The notes under the pieces were generated by a model, which made no database searches, was not told where the DNA came from, and saw only the letters and a program-made list of their open reading frames with translations. Position numbers and translations under genes: made by a program. From Phenylobacterium sp. (lineage in GTDB: Bacteria > Pseudomonadota > Alphaproteobacteria > Caulobacterales > Caulobacteraceae), in contig NZ_SSMX01000026.1 of assembly GCF_004799515.1 (NCBI RefSeq), forward strand, positions 1 to 64,000: DNA of 64,000 bases, given 5' to 3'. This document shows, piece by piece, positions 54,776 through 63,559 of the stretch (positions are counted from its first letter, which is position 1; every line of letters starts with the position of its first letter).

Positions 54776-54858
54776 CGCTCGCCCCACGCTCTTGACGCAG
54801 CCGGAACGCCGGAGGTCGGCAACCGTTGCCCTAAGAACGCCGGTCCGAGGGGCGACGC

Positions 54859-55305
54859 ATGATGATCTCCGCCGCCGCGGTCTGGCTGGTCGCCCGCATC
54901 TGCCTGGTGGCGATGTTCCCGTTCAGCGCCCTCGACAAGGTGATCCATTGGAAGAACGCCTTGGCGCAGACCCGGTCGAGCGGCCTGCCGGGGGGCGCCG
55001 CGATGCTGGTGGCCGCCATCGCTGTCGAAGGGGTCACGCCGTTCTGCATCGTCTTCGGCGTCTTCGACCGCGCCGCGGCCCTGCTGCTCGCAGGCTTCTG
55101 CGTGGTGACGGCCTTCCTCTACCACCCGTTCTGGAAGGGCCCCGACTTCTGGTCGCCGCGCGACGACAGCGTGGCGCGGGAGCACTTCTGGCAGTTCCTG
55201 AAGAACTTCGGCCTGGTCGGCGGCCTGCTGCTGGTGGCGTTCGCCGCCGCGCTGGCCACGCCGGACCGGACCCTGGCTCGGCAGATCCTGTCGCTTCACG
55301 GCTGA
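54859..55305 (+). CDS. DoxX-family membrane protein
   Basis: A 148-aa protein with four hydrophobic helices. WLVARICLVAMFPFSALDKV, MLVAAIAVEGVTPFCIVFGV and FCVVTAFLYHPFWKG match DoxX. These proteins are linked to quinone or thiol redox; exact role here is unknown. Confidence 0.85.
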   Translation: MMISAAAVWLVARICLVAMFPFSALDKVIHWKNALAQTRSSGLPGGAAMLVAAIAVEGVTPFCIVFGVFDRAAALLLAGFCVVTAFLYHPFWKGPDFWSPRDDSVAREHFWQFLKNFGLVGGLLLVAFAAALATPDRTLARQILSLHG

Positions 55306-55319
55306 CGACCGACGCAATC

Positions 55320-55345
55320 GGCGAGGCGGATTTCGCCGCCTCGCC
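55320..55345. terminator. Bidirectional terminator between DoxX and hemerythrin genes
   Basis: GGCGAGGCGG (55320-55329) and CCGCCTCGCC (55336-55345) form a perfect 10-bp stem with loop ATTTCG between convergent genes. No T run follows. Confidence 0.5.
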
Positions 55346-55357
55346 CGCGCTATCCGG

Positions 55358-55885
55358 CTAGTTCGCCTTGCCGCCCATCTGGGCCATCAGCTCGTCCTTG
55401 CGGACCTTCAGGCGCTCGCCCATGGCGTCGAGGTCCTCGTCGCCCTTCTTGGCCTGGGCGAAGATGCCGCCGGGTTGCTCCTCTTCCTTGACGTGGTGCT
55501 TGATGTACTCGCCCAGCACCTTGACCTTGGCGTCGTAGAATTCCTCGCCAGGCTTCATGGCCTCGATCTCGGCGATAAGCTTCTTGGCGCCGTCGTGCTC
55601 GACATAGGCTTCGTCGAGCATGTCCTCTTCGACGTCGCCGCGCTCCTCGGGATAGAAGATCTCCTCCTCGATGGTGGTGTGGACCTTCAGGGCGAGCGCG
55701 ATCTGGTTGAACAGATCCAGCTTCTCGGCGTCGCTTTCCAGCTGCTCGTATTCGTCGAACCAGCCTTCGACCTCGCGGTGGTCTTTCTTCAGCAGGCTGA
55801 TTGCCAGCGGGTCGCGCCGGCTCGTGCGGCGCTTGCGGCCGGATTTGGTTCGGCTGGCTGAGGATTTGGCTTGGGCGGTGGCCAT
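55358..55885 (-). CDS. Hemerythrin HHE-domain protein
   Basis: A 175-aa helical protein with iron ligands expected at His36 (LLKKDHREVEGWF), His69 and Glu73 (KVHTTIEEEIFYPE), His97 (VEHDGAKKL) and His130/His131 with Glu135 (KHHVKEEEQ). The basic N-terminus may be flexible. It binds oxygen or iron, or senses redox stress in the cytosol. Confidence 0.92.
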   Translation of the reverse strand: MATAQAKSSASRTKSGRKRRTSRRDPLAISLLKKDHREVEGWFDEYEQLESDAEKLDLFNQIALALKVHTTIEEEIFYPEERGDVEEDMLDEAYVEHDGAKKLIAEIEAMKPGEEFYDAKVKVLGEYIKHHVKEEEQPGGIFAQAKKGDEDLDAMGERLKVRKDELMAQMGGKAN

Positions 55886-55964
55886 GGTGGGAATCTCCTA
55901 TCCGTGTGGATGCGCAAACACCTCGGGACTGCGAGTGTTCCTGGGTCGGGAAGGCGACCACGCC

Positions 55965-56723
55965 TCAGCCTTTGTCCGGCCCCGTCCGGTCTTTCGCGGG
56001 CCGCGAGAGCTTCGCCGCCAGCGTGAGCGCATTCGCGGCGGCGGCGCCGCTGGCGGTGTTGTCGAAGACGCACCAGGCGTCGCGGGCGTGGGCTTTGGCG
56101 ATCGCCAAAGCCAGGGCCTCCAGGGCGGTCGGCCCGTAGGGTGAGTAGTACATGCGCGGCGACCCATGCAGCCGCCAGTAGGCGAGGCTGGGATCGCCGC
56201 CAGGGACGCCGGCCGCGGCGACGCGAGCCGGGTCGGCGGCGACCTGGGCGATGCGGTGGGCGGCCAGCAGGGCAGCGGCCTGCGCCCCGAACCAGCTCGC
56301 ATGCCGCGGCTCCAAGGCTACGGGGCCGCCCCATTGGCGGCGAAGTTCCGCGAGGAAATCGGCCGCGACGCCGGGGTCGAAGGCGAGGCTCGGCGGGAGC
56401 TGGACGAGGATCGGGCCGAGCTTCCCCGCCAGCGGTGCGATCTCGTCGAAGAACTGGGCGAGGCGTGGCCCGCAGCCGATCAGCCGGGCTTCATGGGTGA
56501 TCGCCCTGGAGACCTTCACGGCGAACTGGAATCCGCCCGGCGTCGCGGCGCGCCAGCGTTCGAAGGTCTGGGGGCGATGGCTGCGGTAGAAGGTCGAGTT
56601 GATCTCCACGGCGTTGAACCGCGCGGCGTACCGCTCCAAGCCCGAGCCTTCGGCGGGGAACGCGTCGGCGACGTCGCGCGGAACGGACCAGCCCGCCGTG
56701 CCCAGGAAGATATGGTCGGCCAT
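55965..56723 (-). CDS. DUF72 protein
   Basis: A 252-aa TIM-barrel-like DUF72 (YecE) protein. IFLGTAGWSVPRDV, FNAVEINSTFYRSHRPQTFE, FQFAVKVSRAITHEARL, and YWRLHGSPRMYYSPYG. Start ATG 56723 matches the family N-terminus; the longer frame is not needed. Function unknown. Confidence 0.85.
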   Translation of the reverse strand: MADHIFLGTAGWSVPRDVADAFPAEGSGLERYAARFNAVEINSTFYRSHRPQTFERWRAATPGGFQFAVKVSRAITHEARLIGCGPRLAQFFDEIAPLAGKLGPILVQLPPSLAFDPGVAADFLAELRRQWGGPVALEPRHASWFGAQAAALLAAHRIAQVAADPARVAAAGVPGGDPSLAYWRLHGSPRMYYSPYGPTALEALALAIAKAHARDAWCVFDNTASGAAAANALTLAAKLSRPAKDRTGPDKG

Positions 56724-56863
56724 GCTTTGAACCGGTCTCGCCGCGAAGCTTGAGCTTCGTGCAACGCCCGGACCCGGCCTGCGTATCCTCGGGCCCACGG
56801 ATCGCCGCCTTCAACGTTCCCGGCAAGATCGTGCTGGAGGTGAAGGCGGGCTGAGCGGCGCCG

Positions 56864-58321
56864 TCACAATCCGGCGCTAGCGACGACCTGCGCCTTGCTG
56901 CCCGAAGCCTGGGCGACCGGGGTCACGTCGCCGCCGAGGGCCTTGTAGATCGACACCACGTCGACGTTGGCTTCGGTCTCGGCCTGGGCGAGATCGTCCT
57001 CGGCGCTGAGGCGGGTGCGCTCGGCGTCCAGCACGCGCAGGAAGTCGATGTGGCCTTCCTGGTAGCGGATGTGGGCCAGGTCGGCGGCGCGGCGCGAGGC
57101 CTCCACCTGTTGGCTGAGGCTGACCACCTGCACCTGGCGTTCGCGATAGGCCACGAGCGCGTTCTGCAGGTCCTCGATGGCGCGCAGGACGGTCTGGTCG
57201 TACTGCGCCAGGCTCTCGTCGCCGCGGGCCTGCTGCGCCCGCAGGCGCGCGTGGGCGCCGCCGATGTCGAGGCCGGGCCAGGTGAGCGTCGGACTCACCG
57301 CCCAGGCGCGGCTGCCGCTCTTGAACAGGCCGGAGAGGTCGCCGGACAGGAAGCCCACGAAGCCGGTGACGTTGAGCCGCGGGAAGAGGTCGGCGGTGGC
57401 GACGCCGGTCCGCGCGGTCTCCGCCGCCAGGCACCGCTCGGCGGCCTGCACGTCGGGGCGGCGGCGCAGGAACTGGGCGGCGTCGCCGATCGGGATGGCG
57501 GTCGGCCCGGCCGTCTGAGGGGCCGGCGTCGCCGGCGCGGCGAGTTCGGCGTCGAGCGCGCCTGGCCGCTGGCCGATCAGCACGGCGAGGCGATGCGCGG
57601 CCTGGGCCTCGGCGGTGCGCAGGGCTGGGATGACCGCCTCGGTGGCGCTCAGCCGGGCCCGCGCGCTCTCCACGTCCACCGGGTCGCCGGGGCCGATCTG
57701 ATAGCGGATCTCGGTGAGGCGCAGGGTGTCGCTCTGGGTGCGGGCGTTCTCCTCGGCCACGGCGCGGCGGGTCTGGGCGCCGCGCAGCTCCAGGTAGTTA
57801 CGGGCCACCTCGGCGGCGACGGTGACCTGGGCGGAGGCCAGGTCGGCGCGGGCGGCCTGGGCGTCGGCGCGGGCCGACTCCACCTGGTGGCGGACCCGGC
57901 CGAAGAGGTCGATCTCCCACGTCGCGTCGAAGCCGATGTCAGCCGCCTTGATGTCCTCACGGTTGGCCGTGAAGCCCGGCTGCTGCTCCTTGCTGCGGGA
58001 GTAAGTCGCGTCGGTGGTGACGCGCGGGGCGTAGTCCAGCTCCGCGTCGTGGAACAGGGCGCGGGCTTCCTTCACCCGGTCGACGGCGATCTTGACGTCG
58101 AGATTGGAGGCGAGCGCCCGGTCGACCAGGCTGTCCAGCTCCGGGTCGCCGAACGCCCGCCACCAGCCGCCGGACGGGGGCTGCGCGGCGGCGGTGAGGT
58201 GTGGGTCGAGCTGGGCCAGCGCCACCGGCGCGGGGCTCGGCGCCTTATAGTGCGGGCCGACCGCGCAGGCGGCGAGCACCAGGGCCGACGCCGACAGGGT
58301 GAGGGTGCGAAACAGGCTCAT
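56864..58321 (-). CDS. RND efflux outer-membrane factor (NodT/OprM-like)
   Basis: A 485-aa TolC-like lipoprotein; Cys19 in LVLAACAVGPHY. Repeats of helical hairpins with KEARALFHDAELDYAPRV, RRRPDVQAAERCLAAETART and LRAIEDLQNALVAYRERQVQ. It makes the outer-membrane channel of the efflux pump. It follows the permease by nine bases. Confidence 0.92.
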   Translation of the reverse strand: MSLFRTLTLSASALVLAACAVGPHYKAPSPAPVALAQLDPHLTAAAQPPSGGWWRAFGDPELDSLVDRALASNLDVKIAVDRVKEARALFHDAELDYAPRVTTDATYSRSKEQQPGFTANREDIKAADIGFDATWEIDLFGRVRHQVESARADAQAARADLASAQVTVAAEVARNYLELRGAQTRRAVAEENARTQSDTLRLTEIRYQIGPGDPVDVESARARLSATEAVIPALRTAEAQAAHRLAVLIGQRPGALDAELAAPATPAPQTAGPTAIPIGDAAQFLRRRPDVQAAERCLAAETARTGVATADLFPRLNVTGFVGFLSGDLSGLFKSGSRAWAVSPTLTWPGLDIGGAHARLRAQQARGDESLAQYDQTVLRAIEDLQNALVAYRERQVQVVSLSQQVEASRRAADLAHIRYQEGHIDFLRVLDAERTRLSAEDDLAQAETEANVDVVSIYKALGGDVTPVAQASGSKAQVVASAGL

Positions 58322-58330
58322 GGGGTGGCC

Positions 58331-61300
58331 TCAGGCCTTGGGAGGGGTTGCGATGGCGGGAACCGGCTCGGCCGGGGCGGTGGCCGCGCGGACCCGGCGG
58401 GCCTTGCCGAAGTCGCCCTTCGCGCCGGTCAGGCGGCGGATGGTCCAGTAGAAGACCGGGGTGAACACCAGGCCGAATAGGGTGACGCCCAGCATGCCGG
58501 AGAAGACCGCGACGCCCATGGCGCGGCGCATCTCCGCTCCGGCCCCGACCGCGGCCGCCAGGGGGAAGACCCCCATGATGAAGGCGAGCGAGGTCATCAG
58601 GATCGGACGCAGGCGCAGCCGGCAGGCGTCGAGGATGGCCTGCAGCAGGCTCTCGCCCTCATGCTCCCGCTCGCGGGCGAACTCGACGATCAGGATGGCG
58701 TTCTTGCAGGCCAGCCCCACCAGCACGATCAGCCCGATCTGGGTGAAGACGTTGTTGTCGCCGTGGGTCAGCCAGACGCCGGTGAGCGCGCAGAGCAGGC
58801 ACATCGGCACGATCAGGATGACCACCAGCGGCAGGCTCCAGCTCTCGTACTGGGCGACCAGGACCAGGAAGGCCAACAGCACGCAGATCGGGAAGACCAG
58901 GGCCGCGGTGTTGCCCGCCAGGATCTGCTGGTAGGTCAGCTCGGTCCATTCGAAGCCCATGCCGGACGGCAGTTCGCGCGCGGCGATGGTTTCCAGCGCC
59001 TTCTGCGCCTCGCCGGTCGAGTGACCGGGCGCCGGGCCGCCGTTGATCTCGGCGGTCAGCAGGCCGTTGTAGTGCGCGGTGCGTTCCGGCCCAGTCGTCT
59101 CATGGGTGGTGACGAAGGCGCCCAGCGGGATCATCTGGCCCGCGCCGTTGCGGGTCTGCAGGCGCAGGAGGTCCTCGGGCTGCAGGCGGAAGCGCTGGTC
59201 GGCCTGGACGGTCACCGGATAGGTGCGCCCGAAGCGGTTGAAGTCGTTGACGTAGAGCGAGCCCAGATAGACCTGCATGGTCTCGAAGAGGTCGGTGAGC
59301 GAGACGCCCTGGGCGCGGGCCTTTTCGCGGTCCACGTCGGCGCGGATCTTCGGCACACCGATCTGGTAGCCGGAGAAGACGCCGGTCAGCGCCGGGTCCT
59401 TCGACGCCGCCGCGACGATCCGCTGGGTCGCCTGATAGAGGGCGTCGGAGCCCAGGCCGGCGCGGTCTTCGATCTGCATCCGGAAGCCGCCGATGGTGCC
59501 GAGGCCCTGGATGGGCGGCGGCGGGAAGACGGCGATGGTCGCGTCGGGGATGGCGGCGAACTTCTGGTTCAGCTCGGCGGCGAGGGCGGCGGCCGACTGG
59601 TCCTTGCCTTTGCGCTTGTCGAAGCCCTCCAGCGGCATGAAGACCGCGCCTGAGTTGGGGCTGTTGACCAGGCCGTTCACCGACAGGCCGGGGAAGCCCA
59701 CGGCGTGGGTGATGCCGGGCGTCTTCAGCGCGATGTCGCTCATCCTGCGGATCACCGCGTCGGTGCGGTCGATGGTGGCCGCGTCCGGTAGCTGGGCGAT
59801 GCCCACGAGATAGAGCTTGTCCTGCTGGGGCACGAAGCCGCCCGGGGTCTTGGCGAAGGCGAAGACCGTCAGGCCGATCAGGAGGCCGTAGATCACCAGC
59901 GCGATCGAGCTCCTGCCCACCAGCCGGCTGACGCCGCCGACGTAGGATCGCGACATGGCCGCGAACGCGCGGTTGAACGGCTTGAACAGCCAGCCGAAGG
60001 CGCGGTCGATGAGTTGCTCGAAGCGGTCCTTCGGCGCGTCGTGGCCGCGCAACAGCACCGCGGCCAGGGCCGGCGACAGGGTCAGGGAATTGAAGGCCGA
60101 GATCACCGTGGAGATGGCGATGGTGAGCGCGAACTGGCGGTAGAACTGGCCGGTCAGGCCGGTGATGAAGGCGGTGGGCACGAAGACCGCGCAGAGCACG
60201 AGCGCGGTCGAGACGATCGGCCCGGTGACCTCGCGCATCGCCTTGCGGGTCGCCTCGACAGGCGGCAGGCCCAGCGCGATGTTCCGCTCGACGTTCTCGA
60301 CCACCACGATAGCGTCGTCGACGACGATGCCGATGGCCAGGACGAGGCCGAACAAGGTCAGCGCGTTCAGCCCGAAGCCCAGGGCCAGGAGGACGGCCAG
60401 CGTCCCCACCAGGCTGACCGGCACAGCGGCCAGCGGGATGATCGAGGCGCGCCACTTCTGCAGGAAAAGGATCACCACCAGGACGACGAGGATCAGGGCT
60501 TCGAAGAGGGTGTGCACCACCGCGTTGATGGACTCGTGCACGAAGCCGGTGGTGTCGTAGACGATGTGGTAGTGGACGCCTTGCGGGAAGTCCTTGGCGA
60601 GGTCGTCCATGGTCGCCTTGACGCCGTCGGCCATCTTCAGGGCGTTGGTGCCCGGGCGCTGGAAGACCGGCAGGGCGATGGCCGGCTTGTTGTCGAGAAG
60701 CGCGCGCAGCGCATAGCTGTCGGAGCCCAGCTCGATGCGGGCCACGTCGCGCAGGTGGCTGATCTCGCCGTTGGGGCCGGCGCGGATGATGATCTCGCCA
60801 AACTGCTGCTCGGTCTCGAGCCGGCCTTGGGTGTTCACCGAAATCTGGAAGTCGGCCTGGCCGGGCGCGGGCGGGGCGCCCACCTGGCCGGCGGCTACCT
60901 GCACGTTCTGTTCGCGCAATGCGGCGACCACGTCGCCCGGGGTCATGCTCCGCGAGGCGAGCTTCTCCGGGTCCAGCCAGATGCGCATGGAGTACGGCCC
61001 CTGGCCGAACATCTGCACGTCGCCGACGCCATAGCCGCGGGTCAGCGCGTCCTTGACATGGAGCTGGGCGTAGCTCGCCAGGTAGCCCATGTCGTAGCGG
61101 CTGTCGTCGGAGGTCAGGTGCACCACCTCGACCAGGGTCGGCGAGGCCTTGGTGGTGGTGACGCCGATCCGCTGGACCTCCTGCGGCAGTTTGGAGAGCA
61201 CCTGGGCGACGCGGTTCTGGACCAGCACCTGGTCCTTGTCCGGGTCGGTGCCGAGCGCGAAGGTCACGGTCAGCGCCATGGCGCCGTCCGGGGTCGACTG

Positions 61301-61546
61301 CGAGGACTGGTAGAGCATCCCCTCGACGCCGTTGATCGACTGCTCCAGGGGCGCGGCCACCGTCTCGGCGATGACGCTGGTGTCGGCGCCGGCGAAGGCG
61401 GTGCGCACCACCACGGTCGGCGGCACGACCTCCGGGTACTCGCCGATCGGCAGGATCGGCAGCGCGATCAGGCCGGCCACGAAGATGATGATCGAAAGCA
61501 CCACGGCGAAGCGCGGGCGGCTGACGAAGAAGTCGGAAAAGGTCAT
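58331..61546 (-). CDS. RND efflux permease, HAE1/AcrB-like
   Basis: A 1071-aa 12-TM inner membrane pump. SDFFVSRPRFAVVLSIIIFV, then GVEGMLYQSSQSTPDGAMAL. TM4 proton-relay Asp pair in IGIVVDDAIVVVENVERNIA. C-terminal GVAVFSGMLGVTLFGLVFTP. It exports drugs, solvents or related hydrophobic compounds using the proton gradient. Length and motifs are normal. It is the middle gene of the operon. Confidence 0.95.
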   Translation of the reverse strand: MTFSDFFVSRPRFAVVLSIIIFVAGLIALPILPIGEYPEVVPPTVVVRTAFAGADTSVIAETVAAPLEQSINGVEGMLYQSSQSTPDGAMALTVTFALGTDPDKDQVLVQNRVAQVLSKLPQEVQRIGVTTTKASPTLVEVVHLTSDDSRYDMGYLASYAQLHVKDALTRGYGVGDVQMFGQGPYSMRIWLDPEKLASRSMTPGDVVAALREQNVQVAAGQVGAPPAPGQADFQISVNTQGRLETEQQFGEIIIRAGPNGEISHLRDVARIELGSDSYALRALLDNKPAIALPVFQRPGTNALKMADGVKATMDDLAKDFPQGVHYHIVYDTTGFVHESINAVVHTLFEALILVVLVVILFLQKWRASIIPLAAVPVSLVGTLAVLLALGFGLNALTLFGLVLAIGIVVDDAIVVVENVERNIALGLPPVEATRKAMREVTGPIVSTALVLCAVFVPTAFITGLTGQFYRQFALTIAISTVISAFNSLTLSPALAAVLLRGHDAPKDRFEQLIDRAFGWLFKPFNRAFAAMSRSYVGGVSRLVGRSSIALVIYGLLIGLTVFAFAKTPGGFVPQQDKLYLVGIAQLPDAATIDRTDAVIRRMSDIALKTPGITHAVGFPGLSVNGLVNSPNSGAVFMPLEGFDKRKGKDQSAAALAAELNQKFAAIPDATIAVFPPPPIQGLGTIGGFRMQIEDRAGLGSDALYQATQRIVAAASKDPALTGVFSGYQIGVPKIRADVDREKARAQGVSLTDLFETMQVYLGSLYVNDFNRFGRTYPVTVQADQRFRLQPEDLLRLQTRNGAGQMIPLGAFVTTHETTGPERTAHYNGLLTAEINGGPAPGHSTGEAQKALETIAARELPSGMGFEWTELTYQQILAGNTAALVFPICVLLAFLVLVAQYESWSLPLVVILIVPMCLLCALTGVWLTHGDNNVFTQIGLIVLVGLACKNAILIVEFAREREHEGESLLQAILDACRLRLRPILMTSLAFIMGVFPLAAAVGAGAEMRRAMGVAVFSGMLGVTLFGLVFTPVFYWTIRRLTGAKGDFGKARRVRAATAPAEPVPAIATPPKA

Positions 61547-61650
61547 GGCGAGGCGCCGATCTGGAGGGGTTCGGGCAGGGTGAGTTGAAGGCTCCGGACG
61601 CGCCGCCGTCAGGCGCGTCCGGTCTGGTGGTGCGGCCGAGGCCTGGGGGA

Positions 61651-62793
61651 TCAGCCGGTCGGCTGCAGGGCGGCGAGTTCGGCGGTGTTGATTGGCGTGG
61701 CGACGATCTGCGGGTTGACCACGTCGCCGGGCTTCACCTTCTGCAGGCCGCTGGTGACGATCTTGTCGCCCGGCTGCAGCCCGGCCAGGATCACGCGGTA
61801 TTCGCCCACCGCGCGGCCCAGGGTGACCGGGCGGTACTGGACGTGATTGCCGGCGCCAAGCACCAGGACGTAGCGCTTGCCGAGGTCGGTGCCGAGCGCC
61901 TGCTCAGGCGCCAGCGCCACCGACTGGGCGTCCTGGCTGACCAGCCGCACCCGGGCGAAGAGGCCCGGCGTGAAGGCGCCGTCGGCGTTGTCGAACACCG
62001 CGCGGCCGCTGATCGTCCCGGAGTGCGCATCCACCGCGTTGTCGAGGAAGTGCAGCTTGCCCAGGTGCGGGAAGCCCGGCTCGGTCATCAGGCCCATGTA
62101 GACCGGCCCGGCCCCGCTGCGCTGGGCCTTGGCGTACTTCAGGTAGGTCTGCTCGTCGGTGTTGAACGTCGCATAGATCGGCCCGTCGGAGACCACCGTG
62201 GTCAGGAGGTCGGCGGGCGTCACCAGGTTGCCCCGGGTGATCATCGCCTTGGAGACCCGCCCGTCGATCGGCGACACCACGCGGGTAAAGCTGAGGTTCA
62301 ACTGGGCGGTGCGCAGTGAGGCCTCCGCCGCGCCGAGGTCCGCCTTGGCGGAGCGGGCGTCGGAGGTCAGACGCTCGGCTTCCTCCTTGGCGATGGCCGA
62401 CTGCGCCAGCAGGCGCTGGCCGCGGTCGGCGTCGGCGGCGGCGAGCTGGGCCTTGGCGCGAGCCCTTTCGGTCTCGGAGTCCAGCCGGTCAACCTCGGCC
62501 ACGAAAGGCCTGGGATCGATCTGGAACAGCAGCTGGCCCTTGTGGACCCGGGCGCCGTCCTCGAAGGGCGTCGCGGTGATCTCGCCGGCCACCCGCGGAC
62601 GGAGCGCGACGGTGTCCACCGCCTCCAGCCGGCCGGTGAAGTCATCCCATTGCGGCAGGGTCTTGAAGGTCACTGGCGTGACCGTGACGGCGGGCGGCGG
62701 TGCGGCCGGCGCCGGGGTCTGGGCGGCGGCGCCGCAGCCCGCGAGGATCAGGGCGGCCAGCGAGACCGCGCTCTTGGAGAGGAAATTGGACAT
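61651..62793 (-). CDS. RND periplasmic adaptor (membrane fusion lipoprotein)
   Basis: A 380-aa MFP. Start 62793 gives lipobox LILAGC with Cys20. HlyD-type pattern: TFKTLPQWDDFTGRLEAVDT, GQLLFQIDPRPFVAEVDRL, coiled region, LNLSFTRVVSPIDGRVSKAM. It links pump and channel. About 100 bases separate it from the permease gene. Confidence 0.93.
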   Translation of the reverse strand: MSNFLSKSAVSLAALILAGCGAAAQTPAPAAPPPAVTVTPVTFKTLPQWDDFTGRLEAVDTVALRPRVAGEITATPFEDGARVHKGQLLFQIDPRPFVAEVDRLDSETERARAKAQLAAADADRGQRLLAQSAIAKEEAERLTSDARSAKADLGAAEASLRTAQLNLSFTRVVSPIDGRVSKAMITRGNLVTPADLLTTVVSDGPIYATFNTDEQTYLKYAKAQRSGAGPVYMGLMTEPGFPHLGKLHFLDNAVDAHSGTISGRAVFDNADGAFTPGLFARVRLVSQDAQSVALAPEQALGTDLGKRYVLVLGAGNHVQYRPVTLGRAVGEYRVILAGLQPGDKIVTSGLQKVKPGDVVNPQIVATPINTAELAALQPTG

Positions 62794-62844
62794 GAGACGC
62801 TCCCTCAACGGAGGGCGACCGCAACTCGGCCCCCTAAAATTCCG

Positions 62845-62909
62845 TACCGCTCGGTAGCAAATATGGGGTCATGTTGCAGTGCGTCAAGGCCATTCCATAC
62901 CTATCGGTA
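62845..62909 (-). promoter_or_regulatory. RND operon promoter with two TetR operators
   Basis: On the minus strand, TTGACG (62887-62882) and ATATTT (62864-62859) are 17 bases apart. TACCGCTCGGTA (62845-62856, perfect palindromic arms) covers the expected transcription start. TACCTATCGGTA (62898-62909) lies upstream of the -35. Both match TACCG-NN-CGGTA-type TetR sites; a related copy is at the TetR start. Confidence 0.75.
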
Positions 62910-62939
62910 CAGAAAAACTTCAGGCGTTGATGGAAGGTC

Positions 62940-63548
62940 TTATCGGCCGGGCCAGAGGTCGAGGGTCGTCTCGACGATCCGTTGGAGGTCTTCCGCCGGC
63001 GCGCCGTTGCCGGCCTGGATGCACAGGCCCTGGCCCACGGCGGTCAGGTAGCGGACCAAGCCAGCGGGATCGATGTGATCCGCAAAGTCGCCATCCGCCT
63101 TGGCCTGCTCGAAGCGCCGCAACAGGGCCGCGTACGACGATTCCTGGCGCGCCACGACCTCGGCCTTGATGGACTGGGCCTCGGAGCCGCAGCTCACCGA
63201 GCTGATGACCCCCAGGCAACCCTTCGGGTCGGAGCCCATCTGCAGATCGAGGGCGCCGCGCAGCATCCGCTCGGCGACGCCGCGCGCGGTGGGCGCGGTC
63301 AGCGCATGGCCGACATAGGCCAGCTTGTCGTGCTCGTAGAGGTCCAGCGCCTTGCGGAACAGGGCCTCCTTGTTGCCGAAGGCGGCGTAGAGGCTGGGCC
63401 GGGTGATGCCCATGGCCTCGGTGAGGTCGGTAAGGGACGCGCCCTCATAGCCCTTGGTCCAGAACACGCGCAAGGCCGCAGCCAACGCGTTGTCGACGCA
63501 GAACTCGCGGGGACGCCCGCGGTGGGCTGTAAGGACCTCGGTTTCCAT
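62940..63548 (-). CDS. TetR/AcrR repressor of the RND efflux operon
   Basis: A 202-aa TetR protein starting at 63548, where the domain begins (GRPREFCVDNALAAALRVFW). Helix-turn-helix: TDLTEAMGITRPSLYAAFGN, then KEALFRKAL. Same strand as the pump, 146 bases upstream. Its start codon overlaps an operator-like TACCGCTCGATA, so autorepression is likely. Confidence 0.9.
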   Translation of the reverse strand: METEVLTAHRGRPREFCVDNALAAALRVFWTKGYEGASLTDLTEAMGITRPSLYAAFGNKEALFRKALDLYEHDKLAYVGHALTAPTARGVAERMLRGALDLQMGSDPKGCLGVISSVSCGSEAQSIKAEVVARQESSYAALLRRFEQAKADGDFADHIDPAGLVRYLTAVGQGLCIQAGNGAPAEDLQRIVETTLDLWPGR

Positions 63549-63559
63549 ACCGCTCGATA
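63548..63559. promoter_or_regulatory. TetR operator at its own start
   Basis: TACCGCTCGATA differs from the operator at 62845 at one base and overlaps the ATG of the TetR gene. Confidence 0.55.

Noticed and set aside
53231..54862. 543-aa plus-strand frame over the GMC gene
   Set aside because: Antisense shadow; the GMC motifs are on the minus strand.
56801..56854. Apparent C-terminal gene remnant (IAAFNVPGKIVLEVKAG) before the efflux operon end
   Set aside because: Only 18 codons with no start or recognised family; may be chance.
60014..61588. 524-aa plus-strand frame over the RND permease
   Set aside because: Low-complexity His/Asp/Gln/Gly translation, antisense of a well-conserved gene.
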